Shown here one piece after another: positions 37,901-47,853 of a stretch of DNA of 64,000 nucleotides. This DNA comes from Paenibacillus sp. FSL K6-1096 (GTDB lineage: Bacteria > Bacillota > Bacilli > Paenibacillales > Paenibacillaceae). A program made the translations under genes and the position numbers. The stretch covers positions 2,046,001-2,110,000 of the forward strand of contig NZ_CP150274.1 in assembly GCF_037977055.1 (NCBI RefSeq), given 5' to 3'. The notes beneath the pieces were generated by a model. That model saw only the letters and a list, made by a program, of their open reading frames with translations, made no database searches and was not told where the DNA came from. Position 1 is the first letter of the stretch; the number at the start of each line of letters is the position of its first letter.

Positions 37901-40900
37901 CTACGGCAGCACCGAGAACGTAATGTCATCAAACAGCATATAGCTGAAGCCGCTGGTGTAGAAGCCCACCTTGCCGGACGGCCGGTGGCCGGGATCGCTG
38001 CCGGACAGCCTGGGTGCGCCGTCCACGGATACGGTGATATCGCCGTCCTTGGCCGTGACTCTTACCGCGTACTCCGTATCCGGCTGCAGGTCATGCCCCG
38101 GCAGAATATTCTCAGTAAGCTTCTGCCAGGCCGTGTCATACAAGATCCAGGCTGAGGTTCCATCCGCCCGGGTCCGGTAGCCGATCCGGGTGGAGCCGGA
38201 GCTGTCCTGGCGGTCGAAGATGTACAGGATGCCGTTATCCGGCATCACAGGTGGCGTCTTCAGCTTGAAGTCCAGCTGATAAGACGTGAAGCTGCGGTCA
38301 AGCAGGCCGGTGGCGCCGTTCAGCAGCTTATATCTGCGGTTGCCGTCCGGGTCAGCGGCAATGCTGCGGTTAGGGTCAATCGGCCAGCCGTTGCCGCCGT
38401 GCTCGAAATCCGTCTCATGCATGATATTGGAGACCGTTACGGCAATATCGGCTTTGATCTGCGGATTCACCACTGACACAGCGGTGATTACCGTATCCCC
38501 TTCGTACACAGCGCTGACCACTCCGGTCTGGTCGACAGTTGCCACCGCCGGGTTGGCGGACTGCCAGGTCACCCCAGTATCCGGCGTATCTGACGGATCA
38601 AAAGATACTTGCAGCTGCCGCTGCTCCCCGGCGGCCAAACGTACATTATTCTCTGCGGGGATAATCCCGGCCAGCACAGTGGTCAGCTCCCTGAACTGAA
38701 TGTCATCGAAGTGCATCTGGCTGACATTGCTGACATAGAAGCCGACCTTCCCTTCCGCGTTATGGCCCGGGTCATTGCCCTTCAGGCGGAACGCTCCGTC
38801 CAGATAGACGCTGATATCTCCGCCTTTCACCAGCATGCGGACCGTATATTCCGTCTCCGGCTGCAGGTCATGTCCCGGCAGCTTCACTTCCTTCAGCACG
38901 GTCCAGGCAGAATTGTACAGCAGCCAGGCGGAGCTTCCGTCCGCGCGGGTCTTATAGCCGACCCGGGTAGAGCCGCTTCCGGCCTGACGGTCGAAGATAT
39001 ACAGCGTCGCGTTATCGCCCATCACCGCCGGGGTCTTCAGCTTGAAGCTCAGCTCATAGTCCGAGAAGGATTTGGGGCTAAGCGACGAGGCCCCGTTCAG
39101 AATCTTGTACCAGCGGTTTGTGCCAAGCTTCTCGATGCTGCGGTTGGCATCCTGCTGCCAGCCGTTCGCGCCGGACTCGAAATCCGTGAAGTCCATCACA
39201 CCATCGCCGGCCTCCACATGAACCGTGACCGTGCCGGTCAACAGCGGATTCTCCGCCGAGGCTACCGTGATCACCGTGGTCCCGACCGCCCGGCCGGTTA
39301 CGGCTCCTGCCCCGTCCACCGACGCGATAGCCGGATCAGCCGAAGTGTAGGTCAAGGCGGGATTATCCGCATTCCACGGAAGCACCGCCGTGCGCAGCTT
39401 CACCGTTTTCCAGCGGTCCACGGTAATTTCATTGTCATAGACGGCAACTCCCTGTACAGGATAGCTGTCCGGACCGGCTGTCGTGCCAGCCTTACCGATG
39501 ACGCCGATCTCAGCAAACGGAATGTCCGGGAACCCGGGAATAGCACTGAATACCTCCGCATCCGGCCGCAGCGACAGATCGCCTCCCGCCAGATCGGTGA
39601 AGCCGGGGTCGGCCGCCGTCACCCAGTTCCCGTCATACTGCACCAGCCCGAATTTGTCATAAGCTCCGTACACATTGGTTGTTACACTGCGCGGAACCGA
39701 CGGGTTGTAGACGACATTGCCCTGGAACGTGTTGGTGTCAGGATAATACCGGTTCTCCGTGAAGAAATCCGCCAGCTCGGGATACTTGGCCAGATAAGGG
39801 GTTCCCGCGAAATTATTGTTCGCCGCGAACAGCGCCTGCCACTTCGGCATGTAATTCAGCGGCACCTGATCATCCGGCTCATCGCCAAGGTACAGGTCTG
39901 CGTAATCATAAGGCACCTTGCTGTCCACGAAAATATTATTGCGGGTCAGAATATGCGCACCGCCGTTATTTTTAATAGCCGAATTGCCCATCTTGTAGAA
40001 AATATTCTCGTCGATCGTCAGCCCCATCGTGAAGTTGTCGGGATACACGCCTTCTACCCCTGCTTTGCTCTCGCCGATGTTATGGAAATAATTGCGCCGG
40101 ATCACCGTGCCCCGCTCATGGGGCTGTTCTCCTGCATTCATATAGATCGCACCGAGGTCCGAGAAGGTCGTGCAGACATCATAGATGTCGTTATATTCCA
40201 CGGTATGATCATTGCCGAAGATCAGCACGCCGGGATGGGGCGCGTCATGCAGCTCATTGTGCGACATGCGGTTGCCGACACCGGACAGCAGAACCCCCGG
40301 ATTATAGGCCTTGTGATAGTAGGCAAAATCATGAATATGCGAATTCTCCACCCTGTTGTTTCCCGGCGCAAGCGTGGTTTTGTTGCCGCCCGCCAGCGTA
40401 ACGGCAGTGCCGCCGATATGATGGATATGGCTGCTGATAATAGCATGGTCCGTACCCGGAGCCCCTTCAAAGTTGTTGTAGTAGAACCGGCTCTGGGTAT
40501 TGACCAGCACCCCGCTGTTGGTGAAATTGCGGATCTCGCTGTTCAGAATACGCAGCTGCTTGCCGCCCATGAACACCGCCGCCGAGTCGCGGCCGTTCTC
40601 CAGCACCAGCTCCGAGAAGTCGATGTAAGAAGCGTTCAGCGCGTTGATCATCGGCGTCTTCAGCATCGTGACTTCAATGTCCGGGTCCGCGGAGGCAGCA
40701 AATCCGGCATTCGGCAGAAAATACAGCTTCCCGGCCTGGCGGTCAATATAGTATTCGCCGGGCATGTCAATCTCCTCCAGCAAATTTTGCGCAAAGTGGA
40801 AGTCCGGATACCAGTTCTTGAAGATACCGCTCATTTCGCCGTAGCGAAGGGTGATACTCTTAGCGGCCGTGTCGATGGAAGCAATCTTGTTGTACGACCA

Positions 40901-41680
40901 TTCCCAGCTGTAGCCGAAGATCCCGTCCAGCCAGATGTCATCGGCCTGCGTCCAGTATTGCGGACGGTCATACGTATAGGTGAAGGTGCCGCCGCGTGTA
41001 TGCACCTCTCCGTTCGGGTCCTTCCGGGTCGGGCCGGGATCAAGAATCTCATCCATCTGGACCGTGCCTTCATTCGGCCAGCGGGCCAACGTCATGCCCT
41101 CTCCGGCTACATACAGCTCCATCGGCGGGACCTTACTCAGGTCATTAGCCAGATAATAGCCGTGGCGGCTGAGCTCGCCGTAATCGGTAATCCCGAGACC
41201 GGCCAGATCCGCCTCCAGCACCTTGGTTCTCGCTTCAGTGCTGATGATCCGGCTGAGCACAGAGCTGTCCGTCACCGGAACGAATGCTGACTTCTCCAGC
41301 TTCTCCGAGCCTGACAACGTGACGGACTCCCCAGGATAGGCCGTGTACGTAATCGGCTTATCCGCCTCACCGGAGTCCTGCTCCCGCAGCTCGAAGCTGC
41401 TGGTCCGTTCATACCGGCCTTCGCGCAAATAGACAGTGACTCCACCATCAGGCAGCCCTTCGTCCGCTTTCAGTGCGCGGATCGCGTCACGGGCTTTTTC
41501 CAGTGTAAGAAACGGGGCATTCAGCGTCCCATCGTTGGAATCGCTTCCATTAACAGATACATAAAAGGTAATTCCGGGGGATACCTCCTCCGCAGATACA
41601 GTAGCTCTAAAAGGCGGAACGGGAATCGTCAAGACCAGCAGACCAGCCAGCAGCGCGGCAAGCAACCTCTTTTTCACCAT
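37901..41680 (-). CDS. Secreted right-handed parallel beta-helix protein with Ig-like and duplicated C-terminal modules
   Basis: 1259-residue exported protein. Signal peptide about 1-33 (VKKRLLAALLAGLLVLTIPV). Then a pectate-lyase-like beta-helix start (FYVSVNGSDSNDGTLNAPFLTLEKARDAIRAL) and the helix body with repeated right-handed turns to about residue 720 (HNELHDAPHPGVLIFGNDHTVEYNDIYDV). Two Ig-like BIG2 domains (about 735-820 and 985-1065) alternate with two closely similar modules of about 165 residues that look like concanavalin/LamG-type sandwiches (GSGSTRVGYKTRADG and SGSTRIGYRTRADG). Likely a polysaccharide lyase or hydrolase; no catalytic residue is assigned. It follows the ABC solute-binding protein gene. 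Start ATG 41680. Confidence 0.88.
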   Translation of the reverse strand: MVKKRLLAALLAGLLVLTIPVPPFRATVSAEEVSPGITFYVSVNGSDSNDGTLNAPFLTLEKARDAIRALKADEGLPDGGVTVYLREGRYERTSSFELREQDSGEADKPITYTAYPGESVTLSGSEKLEKSAFVPVTDSSVLSRIISTEARTKVLEADLAGLGITDYGELSRHGYYLANDLSKVPPMELYVAGEGMTLARWPNEGTVQMDEILDPGPTRKDPNGEVHTRGGTFTYTYDRPQYWTQADDIWLDGIFGYSWEWSYNKIASIDTAAKSITLRYGEMSGIFKNWYPDFHFAQNLLEEIDMPGEYYIDRQAGKLYFLPNAGFAASADPDIEVTMLKTPMINALNASYIDFSELVLENGRDSAAVFMGGKQLRILNSEIRNFTNSGVLVNTQSRFYYNNFEGAPGTDHAIISSHIHHIGGTAVTLAGGNKTTLAPGNNRVENSHIHDFAYYHKAYNPGVLLSGVGNRMSHNELHDAPHPGVLIFGNDHTVEYNDIYDVCTTFSDLGAIYMNAGEQPHERGTVIRRNYFHNIGESKAGVEGVYPDNFTMGLTIDENIFYKMGNSAIKNNGGAHILTRNNIFVDSKVPYDYADLYLGDEPDDQVPLNYMPKWQALFAANNNFAGTPYLAKYPELADFFTENRYYPDTNTFQGNVVYNPSVPRSVTTNVYGAYDKFGLVQYDGNWVTAADPGFTDLAGGDLSLRPDAEVFSAIPGFPDIPFAEIGVIGKAGTTAGPDSYPVQGVAVYDNEITVDRWKTVKLRTAVLPWNADNPALTYTSADPAIASVDGAGAVTGRAVGTTVITVASAENPLLTGTVTVHVEAGDGVMDFTDFESGANGWQQDANRSIEKLGTNRWYKILNGASSLSPKSFSDYELSFKLKTPAVMGDNATLYIFDRQAGSGSTRVGYKTRADGSSAWLLYNSAWTVLKEVKLPGHDLQPETEYTVRMLVKGGDISVYLDGAFRLKGNDPGHNAEGKVGFYVSNVSQMHFDDIQFRELTTVLAGIIPAENNVRLAAGEQRQLQVSFDPSDTPDTGVTWQSANPAVATVDQTGVVSAVYEGDTVITAVSVVNPQIKADIAVTVSNIMHETDFEHGGNGWPIDPNRSIAADPDGNRRYKLLNGATGLLDRSFTSYQLDFKLKTPPVMPDNGILYIFDRQDSSGSTRIGYRTRADGTSAWILYDTAWQKLTENILPGHDLQPDTEYAVRVTAKDGDITVSVDGAPRLSGSDPGHRPSGKVGFYTSGFSYMLFDDITFSVLP

Positions 41681-41707
41681 AGCTCCTCTTCCTTTCAAAT
41701 CAAGATA

Positions 41708-41749
41708 GGGACGGCCCGGCCAAATATAAAGCTATGGCAAAGCCGTCCC
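41708..41749 (-). other. Inverted repeat between solute-binding-protein and beta-helix genes
   Basis: GGGACGGC (41708-41715) and GCCGTCCC (41742-41749) can form a stem with a 26-nt loop. No T-run follows. Such hairpins behind binding-protein genes often protect the upstream mRNA from decay. Confidence 0.5.
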
Positions 41750-41803
41750 TGAGCAGCAGGTTCTCCTGTTTCCTCCGGTGCTATCGTTATCTATTCTGTC
41801 CGC

Positions 41804-43351
41804 TTACTTCTTCAAGCCTTTTTCCTTAAGAAATGCTTCGAATTGCTTAGTCACCTCTGCGACATACTTCTCTTCGCCCGCTTCCTTCAGCTTGCCGTAC
41901 AGTACAGGCCAGGTTTCGTCAAAATCCAGGGTGCCGGTCACAAGCCCGCGCTTATATTCACCCCACACGGCGTTCAGGTTGGCGATCTCGGTATTGACCG
42001 GCTCGGAATTGAATTTGAAGGCGCCGACCGGATTGACCTCGGACTCGGAGTTGATCTTTTTGGTCTCTTCCCAGACGTTCTCAGGCTGGCCTTCCTTCAG
42101 GTATGAGTTGAATACGCTGCCAAAAACCCAGTCCATATTCGGCAGATAACGGGAATCCGGCAGAGCCTTGATGTAATCGCCCGTTGTTTTCTCATAGTGA
42201 ACGCCCTCAATACCGTTGCAGATCAGATTGTACAGCTCCTTGTCGGTATTGATCAGATTCAGCAGCATCATGGCCCGTTCCGGATTAGGAGCCGTGCGGC
42301 TGATCGACTGGTTGGTGGTCGCCGAATAGCCGTTCGAGAACCAGTCGCTGAGCGGAACCGTGATGACCTCATTGCCGCCGTTCTTCGCCATAACCTCCGC
42401 TTCCACCCCCGGCTTCAGCGTGACGTTGAAATCTACGGCGATCCGGCCTTTGGCCAGGTAATCGTTCATTTTCTCGGTAGCCGCATCCTTGTAAATATAG
42501 CCTTCCTTATACCACTTGCTGGCCAGACGGAAATTGTCGAGCTCTTCTTCAGGATAGCGGTGCAGCGTATAGGCCGGATCATCAGTTTTGATATAGAAGT
42601 GGTCGTCGAGGCCCGGTACTACCCAGTACTGGTCATCGTGCGACTGCGGATTGATAAAGGAGTTCCCGAAGGTGCCGAAGGGAATGATATCCGGCTCATT
42701 TTGCTTAATCTGGGCCAGGAACGGCTCGATGTCGGCAATCTTTTTGATGGAAGCGGTATCAAGTTTGTACTTGTCGGCAAAACGCTTCTGGATGATGAAT
42801 CCGTACCGTGAGCCGTTAATCTGCTGGTTCGGAATGCCGTAAATTTTCCCGTCTACGGACAGTCCGTCCCACATGACCTGCGGTACATCGGCCTTCAGCT
42901 CCGGCGCATATTCATCCAGCAGCGCATCCATCGGCTGAATGGCGCCCTTACGCACCAACTCCTCCGGCTTCAGCATGTATCCGGTCCAGAGAATATCGAA
43001 TTTCTCGCCTGCCGCCAGCACCGTGTTCATCTTCTGCACATAATCCCCGATGGCCACCGGCATCAGCTTGACTGTTGCGTTGATCTTCTCCTTGACGATC
43101 TTGTTGACTTCATCCTGCACCTTCTGCTGATCGGCCTGCAGCTGTGAGATCGGATAATACCACGTCAGCTCTACGGGCTTCAGATCTCCGGCATTTCCCG
43201 AATCCGGTGCCGCGCTTTGGGCGGCCGGTGTCCCCGTGCTCTCACCCCCGCTAGCATTTTGCCCGTTACCATTGCCGTTGCCACCGCAGCCGGACAGCAC
43301 CGATGCTGTGAGCAATACAGATGCCAGAACTCCAGACAGCCTTTTTCTCAT
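41804..43351 (-). CDS. Extracellular solute-binding lipoprotein (LplA/YtcQ type)
   Basis: 515-residue sugar-binding component of an ABC importer. Lipoprotein signal with SVLSGC (Cys22) and a glycine/asparagine-rich linker. The mature part is a periplasmic-binding-protein fold with family features (WYYPISQLQADQQKVQDEVNKIVKEKINATVKL, ILWTGYMLKPEELVRKGAIQPMDALLDEYAP). I start at ATG 43351 because AGGAGG lies eight bases upstream. It is followed by the beta-helix gene and preceded by the two permeases. Substrate probably an oligosaccharide; not defined. Confidence 0.92.
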   Translation of the reverse strand: MRKRLSGVLASVLLTASVLSGCGGNGNGNGQNASGGESTGTPAAQSAAPDSGNAGDLKPVELTWYYPISQLQADQQKVQDEVNKIVKEKINATVKLMPVAIGDYVQKMNTVLAAGEKFDILWTGYMLKPEELVRKGAIQPMDALLDEYAPELKADVPQVMWDGLSVDGKIYGIPNQQINGSRYGFIIQKRFADKYKLDTASIKKIADIEPFLAQIKQNEPDIIPFGTFGNSFINPQSHDDQYWVVPGLDDHFYIKTDDPAYTLHRYPEEELDNFRLASKWYKEGYIYKDAATEKMNDYLAKGRIAVDFNVTLKPGVEAEVMAKNGGNEVITVPLSDWFSNGYSATTNQSISRTAPNPERAMMLLNLINTDKELYNLICNGIEGVHYEKTTGDYIKALPDSRYLPNMDWVFGSVFNSYLKEGQPENVWEETKKINSESEVNPVGAFKFNSEPVNTEIANLNAVWGEYKRGLVTGTLDFDETWPVLYGKLKEAGEEKYVAEVTKQFEAFLKEKGLKK

Positions 43352-43387
43352 GTGTGTGACCTCCTGTACTTTGTACATGATTGTATG

Positions 43388-44272
43388 TTAACCCTTTAGG
43401 GAGCCAACCGTAAGCCCTTTGACGAAAAACCGCTGAAAAAACGGGAAGATTACAAGCATCGGACCGCCGGCCAGCACAGCAATCGCCATCCGCGCCGAAC
43501 TGTTAGGGAAGCTGGACAAATCGATCCCGAGCTGGCCGGTAAATTCCGCATTTGTGGTGAGAAACTCGATACTGTTGAGTGTCCGCACGAGCAGCAGCTG
43601 CAGCGGCACCTTGTTCGGATCATCGATATAGAGCATCGCGTTGAACCATTCGTTCCAGTATGTGAAGGAGATCAGAAGACCCAGCGTAGCCAGCGCCGGC
43701 GTGGACAACGGGAGGATAATCCGGAAGAAGATGCGGAACTCCCGCGCCCCGTCGATTTTGGCGGATTCAATAATTTCGAGCGGGATCTTCGACATGAACC
43801 CCTTCATGACCATGATATTGAACGGTGACAGCAGAATCGGCAGAATGAGCGCCCACAGACTGTCCTTCAGATGCAGGTACTGCGTGATGAGAATGTAGGA
43901 GGGAACGAGTCCCCCGCTGAACAGCATCGTAAAAAACACATAAAAGGTGGTCGCGCGGTTATAGCGGTAATCCTGCCGGGAAATGACGTACGCAGTCATC
44001 GCGGTCAGCAGCAGTCCAACCCCCGCACCGATGATGGTCACCGTGAAGGTCACCCCGTAAGCGCGGAACAGAACATCCGGAGCATCCAGCAGATAGCGGT
44101 AGGCATCCAGGCTGAACGATTCAGGGATAAACTGGTAACCGTTCGCGGTCAGCGACTTTTCATCCGTCAGCGATACAGCAACGACCAGCAGAAACGGCAG
44201 GATGACCACCAGCGACAGCACGATGAACAGCAGGTTAATGAACAATTTGGAGAATTCGAATTTTCGGGCCAC
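43388..44272 (-). CDS. Carbohydrate ABC transporter permease (LplC/YtcP type)
   Basis: 294-residue inner-membrane permease with six helices. The EAA loop reads EIIESAKIDGAREFRIFFRIILPLSTPALA. The C-terminal VIFPFFQRFFVKGLTVGSLKG is the standard ending of this group. GTG 44272 follows GGAGG by nine bases, and the upstream reading lacks a site. It overlaps no neighbour and follows the partner permease by 14 bp. No ATPase gene is in the cluster, so a shared MsmX-type ATPase probably energises it. Confidence 0.93.
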   Translation of the reverse strand: MARKFEFSKLFINLLFIVLSLVVILPFLLVVAVSLTDEKSLTANGYQFIPESFSLDAYRYLLDAPDVLFRAYGVTFTVTIIGAGVGLLLTAMTAYVISRQDYRYNRATTFYVFFTMLFSGGLVPSYILITQYLHLKDSLWALILPILLSPFNIMVMKGFMSKIPLEIIESAKIDGAREFRIFFRIILPLSTPALATLGLLISFTYWNEWFNAMLYIDDPNKVPLQLLLVRTLNSIEFLTTNAEFTGQLGIDLSSFPNSSARMAIAVLAGGPMLVIFPFFQRFFVKGLTVGSLKG

Positions 44273-44286
44273 TGTCTGGCACCTCC

Positions 44287-45273
44287 TTACCATAGAGAGT
44301 TATCGGGATCGACCTTGCGCACAATTCCGTTAGCCGTCAGCACCAGCACCAGACCAACAATTGACTGGTAAAAGCCTGTAGCCGCAGACATGCTTACATT
44401 GCCGACTTCACGCAGTGCACGGTACACATAAGTATCAATGATATCTGTAGAGCCGTAGAGAAAGCCCGAGTTGTTCGGGATAAAATAATGCAGACCAAAG
44501 TCGCCGCGGAACATGTTGCCGATCGAGAGAATCAGCATGATGATGATGATCGGAGCCATGAGCGGAATGGTGATTTTGAAGGCCATCTGCACCTTGGTTG
44601 CCCCGTCGATCCGCGCGGCCTCGTAATAGTCACTGTTGATCCCGATAATCCCGGCAAAATAAATCAGCGTGTTGAAGCCTACGACCTTCCATAATTGCAC
44701 CAGAATGAGGATGATTGGCCACGGTCCGGCATTCTGGTACCAGCTCACCGGCTCCAGGCCGAATGATTCCAGCGTGCGGTTGATGAAGCCGTCCGAATGG
44801 TTCAGGAAAGCGTACGCCACATATCCTACCAGCACCCAGGAGAGAAAGTGTGGCAGGAACAGCGCGGTCTGGTAGAACTTGCTCCACTTGGCCTTGATTT
44901 CGTTCAGCAGAATCGCCAGCAGCAGCGCCGCCGAGGTCCCCACCAGAATGTAAGCGGTGTTATATAGAACCGTATTGCGGGTAATCCGCCACGCCGTGTC
45001 GGTAGTGAACAGGTAGCGGAAGTTATCCAGCCCTACCCATTCGCTGCCGAAGATGCCCAGATCATAGCGGTAGTTTTTGAAGGCGATAATCAGGCCGATC
45101 ATAGGAATATAGGCAAAAATCAGTTTGTACAATATCCCAGGCAGCGAGAGCAGGAACAGCTCCCGGTTGTTCTTGAAATGATGCAGCTCTTGGGCGATCC
45201 AGGTCCTTCTGCGTTTTCCCGGCGGCGCACCCGCCTGTGCCTCTTGCCGCGTGAGTGAAGCGTTCTTCATCAT
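44287..45273 (-). CDS. Carbohydrate ABC transporter permease (LplB/YteP type)
   Basis: 328-residue permease with six helices. Typical features: FLLSLPGILYKLIFAYIPMIGLIIAFKNYR at the first helix and the EAA loop DYYEAARIDGATKVQMAFKITIPLMAP. The ending RKVDPDNSLW is characteristic of this subfamily. First gene of the importer unit (permease, permease, binding protein, beta-helix protein). AAGGGG precedes ATG 45273. The membrane-bound AraC regulator is encoded upstream on the same strand, beyond a terminator, and probably activates this unit. Confidence 0.93.
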   Translation of the reverse strand: MMKNASLTRQEAQAGAPPGKRRRTWIAQELHHFKNNRELFLLSLPGILYKLIFAYIPMIGLIIAFKNYRYDLGIFGSEWVGLDNFRYLFTTDTAWRITRNTVLYNTAYILVGTSAALLLAILLNEIKAKWSKFYQTALFLPHFLSWVLVGYVAYAFLNHSDGFINRTLESFGLEPVSWYQNAGPWPIILILVQLWKVVGFNTLIYFAGIIGINSDYYEAARIDGATKVQMAFKITIPLMAPIIIIMLILSIGNMFRGDFGLHYFIPNNSGFLYGSTDIIDTYVYRALREVGNVSMSAATGFYQSIVGLVLVLTANGIVRKVDPDNSLW

Positions 45274-45438
45274 AACCAAAGCCCCTTCCTTTCCTTCGTT
45301 AACGGCTGCCTGTGTTCAGGCTTTGCATGGCCTAAGAATAGCGCGGAATCAGGCTGTAGAGGTACTGTACAATCGCAGGATTGCTGTACAACGGGGCTGT
45401 ATAGTTCCCGGATTCCTGTTCAGGCGGGGAGGTGCATC

Positions 45439-45479
45439 AAAAAGGCCCGTCAAATGAATTGAATTCATTAGCGGGCCTG
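45439..45479 (-). terminator. Terminator of the sensor-regulator unit
   Basis: Minus strand AGGCCCG pairs with CGGGCCT, and the inner AATGAATT/AATTCATT also pairs, giving a long two-part stem followed by TTTTTG. Confidence 0.82.
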
Positions 45480-45501
45480 GCATAAATATGAGGGATTCGC
45501 C

Positions 45502-47820
45502 TTATTTGCTGCGGTCAATGGCTGATTTCAGCCGGTACTCCTTCGGCGTTGTTCCATAGCGGCGTTTGAACAGGCGGTAAAAATAGCTTTCGTTCCCGAA
45601 ACCCACCCTTTCCATAATTTCCGTTACTGTCAGGTCCTTCTGCTCCAGGTACTCCCTGGCATAGGCCAGGCGCGCCGCGTTGATCTGGTCGACTACGGTC
45701 ACCCCCTCTTGTGCCTTGAACACCTGTCCCAGATAGACAGAGCTCATCTTCAGCATGTCGGCGATCCGCTGCACATTGAGATCGGGATCGGCGTAATGCT
45801 TGTCGATGATTTCTTTGACCGTTTCCGCCAGCAGCCTGTTTTTGTCCTCGCGCCCGTTCCGGCGCTGCTCCGCCACCTCACGCACCACCTCCAGCAGCAC
45901 GGCCTCAATCTCATCCAGAGTTTCCTTCTCCAGAATCCGCCTGTTGACGGCCTGCAGGTTGACGGACACAGGATTAATATTGTGATTATTCATCTCGCCC
46001 AGCGTATTGCTCAGGGTCACCGCCAGATGCAGCACAGCCGAGAACATATTCTCGTAGCTGAAGGTGCCGAGCAGCGTCCTCCACCTGGTGATCGCCTGCT
46101 CCGTCTCGGCCAGATCCCCGCCCTTCAGCCCTTCCATCAGCTGCCGCTCCAGCTCCAGCGGAATCCGCAGCGAGTCATTCCGTTCATTCTCCCGGAGCTG
46201 CTCCGGTTCAAGCACCGCTCCCTTGCCGAAGATCATCCGGTAATTGGAACGGCGCACCGCCAGGTTGTAATGCTGCGTAATGCTGCGGTAATCCCCGAAC
46301 ACTTCGCTCAGCGTAACCGTAAAGGTAATGTGATAATAAGCAAAAATCGTCTGCTGAAGCTCCCTGAAGCGCTCGTCCAGCTTCGCAAGTGCCCCTTCTC
46401 CGGCAGCTCCGCCGCCGACAAGAAAGACCAGATGCCCGCTTTTCATATCCGCAGCCTCGCAGGAGCCCGCAGGCCGCAGCAGCTCCTGGCCGATATTGGC
46501 AATGGCAAAGTACAGCAGGGCTTCCATCTGCATGCCCTGTCCTGCGGCAAGCCCCTGCAGATCATCGATCTGCACCAGGGCAAGCCGGAGCGGCGACGGA
46601 TAAGCGATGTCAATTCCGTACTGCTGCCTGAGCTGCACCAGCGTCTGTTCGTCCACGCTGTGGCTTGCCCCGATCAGGCTCCGCAGCTGGTAGACCTTGG
46701 CGATATTCGACTGCGAGGCCCGTTCCTGCTCCAGCCCCTTCAGCTTGCCGATCATCTCCGTTACATTGGCCGCGATCAGTGACAGCTCATCCTTCCCCTG
46801 CGGCAGGCTGCGGCCCTCCTGCGGTACGAGCGTCAGCAGCTGGCCGACCGGCTTATAGAGCCGCAGCGCAAAGAGTACGGACAGCGTAACAGCGAGCAGG
46901 ACTACGGATAGCGTGACGGCCACTTCTGTCCACCGCATCTGCCGGACACTGCCCAGTACTTCATTGTAATCCTGCATGCTGATGATCTGCCAGTTGTTCA
47001 GTGCCTTGCTTAGATAAGTGACTTTATACTTTCTCCCGCCATGCGTGTAATTGAAAGAATCCAGCGCCTGGCCGGAGGCAGCGATCCGCGGCAGCAGATC
47101 CGCCCTGATGTTAAGCCCTTCAGGAAGCATACCGTCGGTTGAAATCAGTACCTCCCCTGCGCTGTCGGTAACAAAGAGCACATCATTCTCCCGCTCAGCC
47201 ACTTGGTTAAGCGCTTTCATATTATCCAGCATCCAGCCCGGCTTTACCGTCAGAATCAGCACATTATCATTGATGGAGCCAAGGGCTTCTCCGTCGTAAA
47301 TAAAAAAGGCAAATACGTCAATGCTTTCGTCTTTTCCGTCAAGGTCCAGAGGAATGAGCTGCAGCCGCGGCACATCCGGCCGGGAGGCCATATAGTCCTC
47401 CAAGGCACTGTACAGAAGGCTGTTGTTAATATCATGATTAAGCGATGAGAAGAACCGGTGCTGCGCACCGTTGTAGAAAATGGCCGCATGCAGGTACGGG
47501 GAGGCTGCCACCGTACGGTTCAGCCGCTCGATCTTCAGAATGCTCTGCCGGTAATCGGCACCGGATTTCAGGGCAATCAGCTCTTCGTCATTGTACAGGG
47601 ATACGGCCAAATCCTTCACGATGCCGTTCATGTTCTCAATATTGTAGTTGATTTGGGTCAGCAGCTTGACGTCGGCTTCGTTCTGCAGGCTGAGCACCTT
47701 GCCCCGGGCGCTGGCATTCAGCAGCAGCGAAGCGGCAGCCAATGTAGCCACAACAAGCATGAAGCTGAGCAGAATCCGCTGCAGATATTTGCGCGAACGG
47801 ATCGTTTGCAGTATATTCAT
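45502..47820 (-). CDS. Membrane-anchored AraC-type sensor-regulator (Cache domain)
   Basis: 772 residues combining signal reception and DNA binding in one chain. TM1 is at about 15-35; an extracytoplasmic Cache-like sensor at about 40-295 contains NNWQIISMQDYNEVLGSVRQMR. TM2 is at about 303-322, then a HAMP-like linker and a long middle region. The C-terminal AraC HTH pair lies at about 670-770 (NVQRIADMLKMSSVYLGQVFKAQEG and TVTEIMERVGFGNESYFYRLFKRRYGTTPKEYR). Such proteins activate nearby sugar ABC importers in Paenibacillus. It lies 33 bp after the SGNH hydrolase gene and upstream of the importer. Confidence 0.92.
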   Translation of the reverse strand: MNILQTIRSRKYLQRILLSFMLVVATLAAASLLLNASARGKVLSLQNEADVKLLTQINYNIENMNGIVKDLAVSLYNDEELIALKSGADYRQSILKIERLNRTVAASPYLHAAIFYNGAQHRFFSSLNHDINNSLLYSALEDYMASRPDVPRLQLIPLDLDGKDESIDVFAFFIYDGEALGSINDNVLILTVKPGWMLDNMKALNQVAERENDVLFVTDSAGEVLISTDGMLPEGLNIRADLLPRIAASGQALDSFNYTHGGRKYKVTYLSKALNNWQIISMQDYNEVLGSVRQMRWTEVAVTLSVVLLAVTLSVLFALRLYKPVGQLLTLVPQEGRSLPQGKDELSLIAANVTEMIGKLKGLEQERASQSNIAKVYQLRSLIGASHSVDEQTLVQLRQQYGIDIAYPSPLRLALVQIDDLQGLAAGQGMQMEALLYFAIANIGQELLRPAGSCEAADMKSGHLVFLVGGGAAGEGALAKLDERFRELQQTIFAYYHITFTVTLSEVFGDYRSITQHYNLAVRRSNYRMIFGKGAVLEPEQLRENERNDSLRIPLELERQLMEGLKGGDLAETEQAITRWRTLLGTFSYENMFSAVLHLAVTLSNTLGEMNNHNINPVSVNLQAVNRRILEKETLDEIEAVLLEVVREVAEQRRNGREDKNRLLAETVKEIIDKHYADPDLNVQRIADMLKMSSVYLGQVFKAQEGVTVVDQINAARLAYAREYLEQKDLTVTEIMERVGFGNESYFYRLFKRRYGTTPKEYRLKSAIDRSK

Positions 47821-47853
47821 GAGTTCTCTCTCCCTGCTCTTGGGGTGAACTTA

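Noticed and set aside
38609..41290. 893-codon open frame opposite the beta-helix gene
   Set aside because: Antisense shadow of a long GC-rich gene. The minus-strand protein has signal peptide, domains and operon context, the antisense frame has none.
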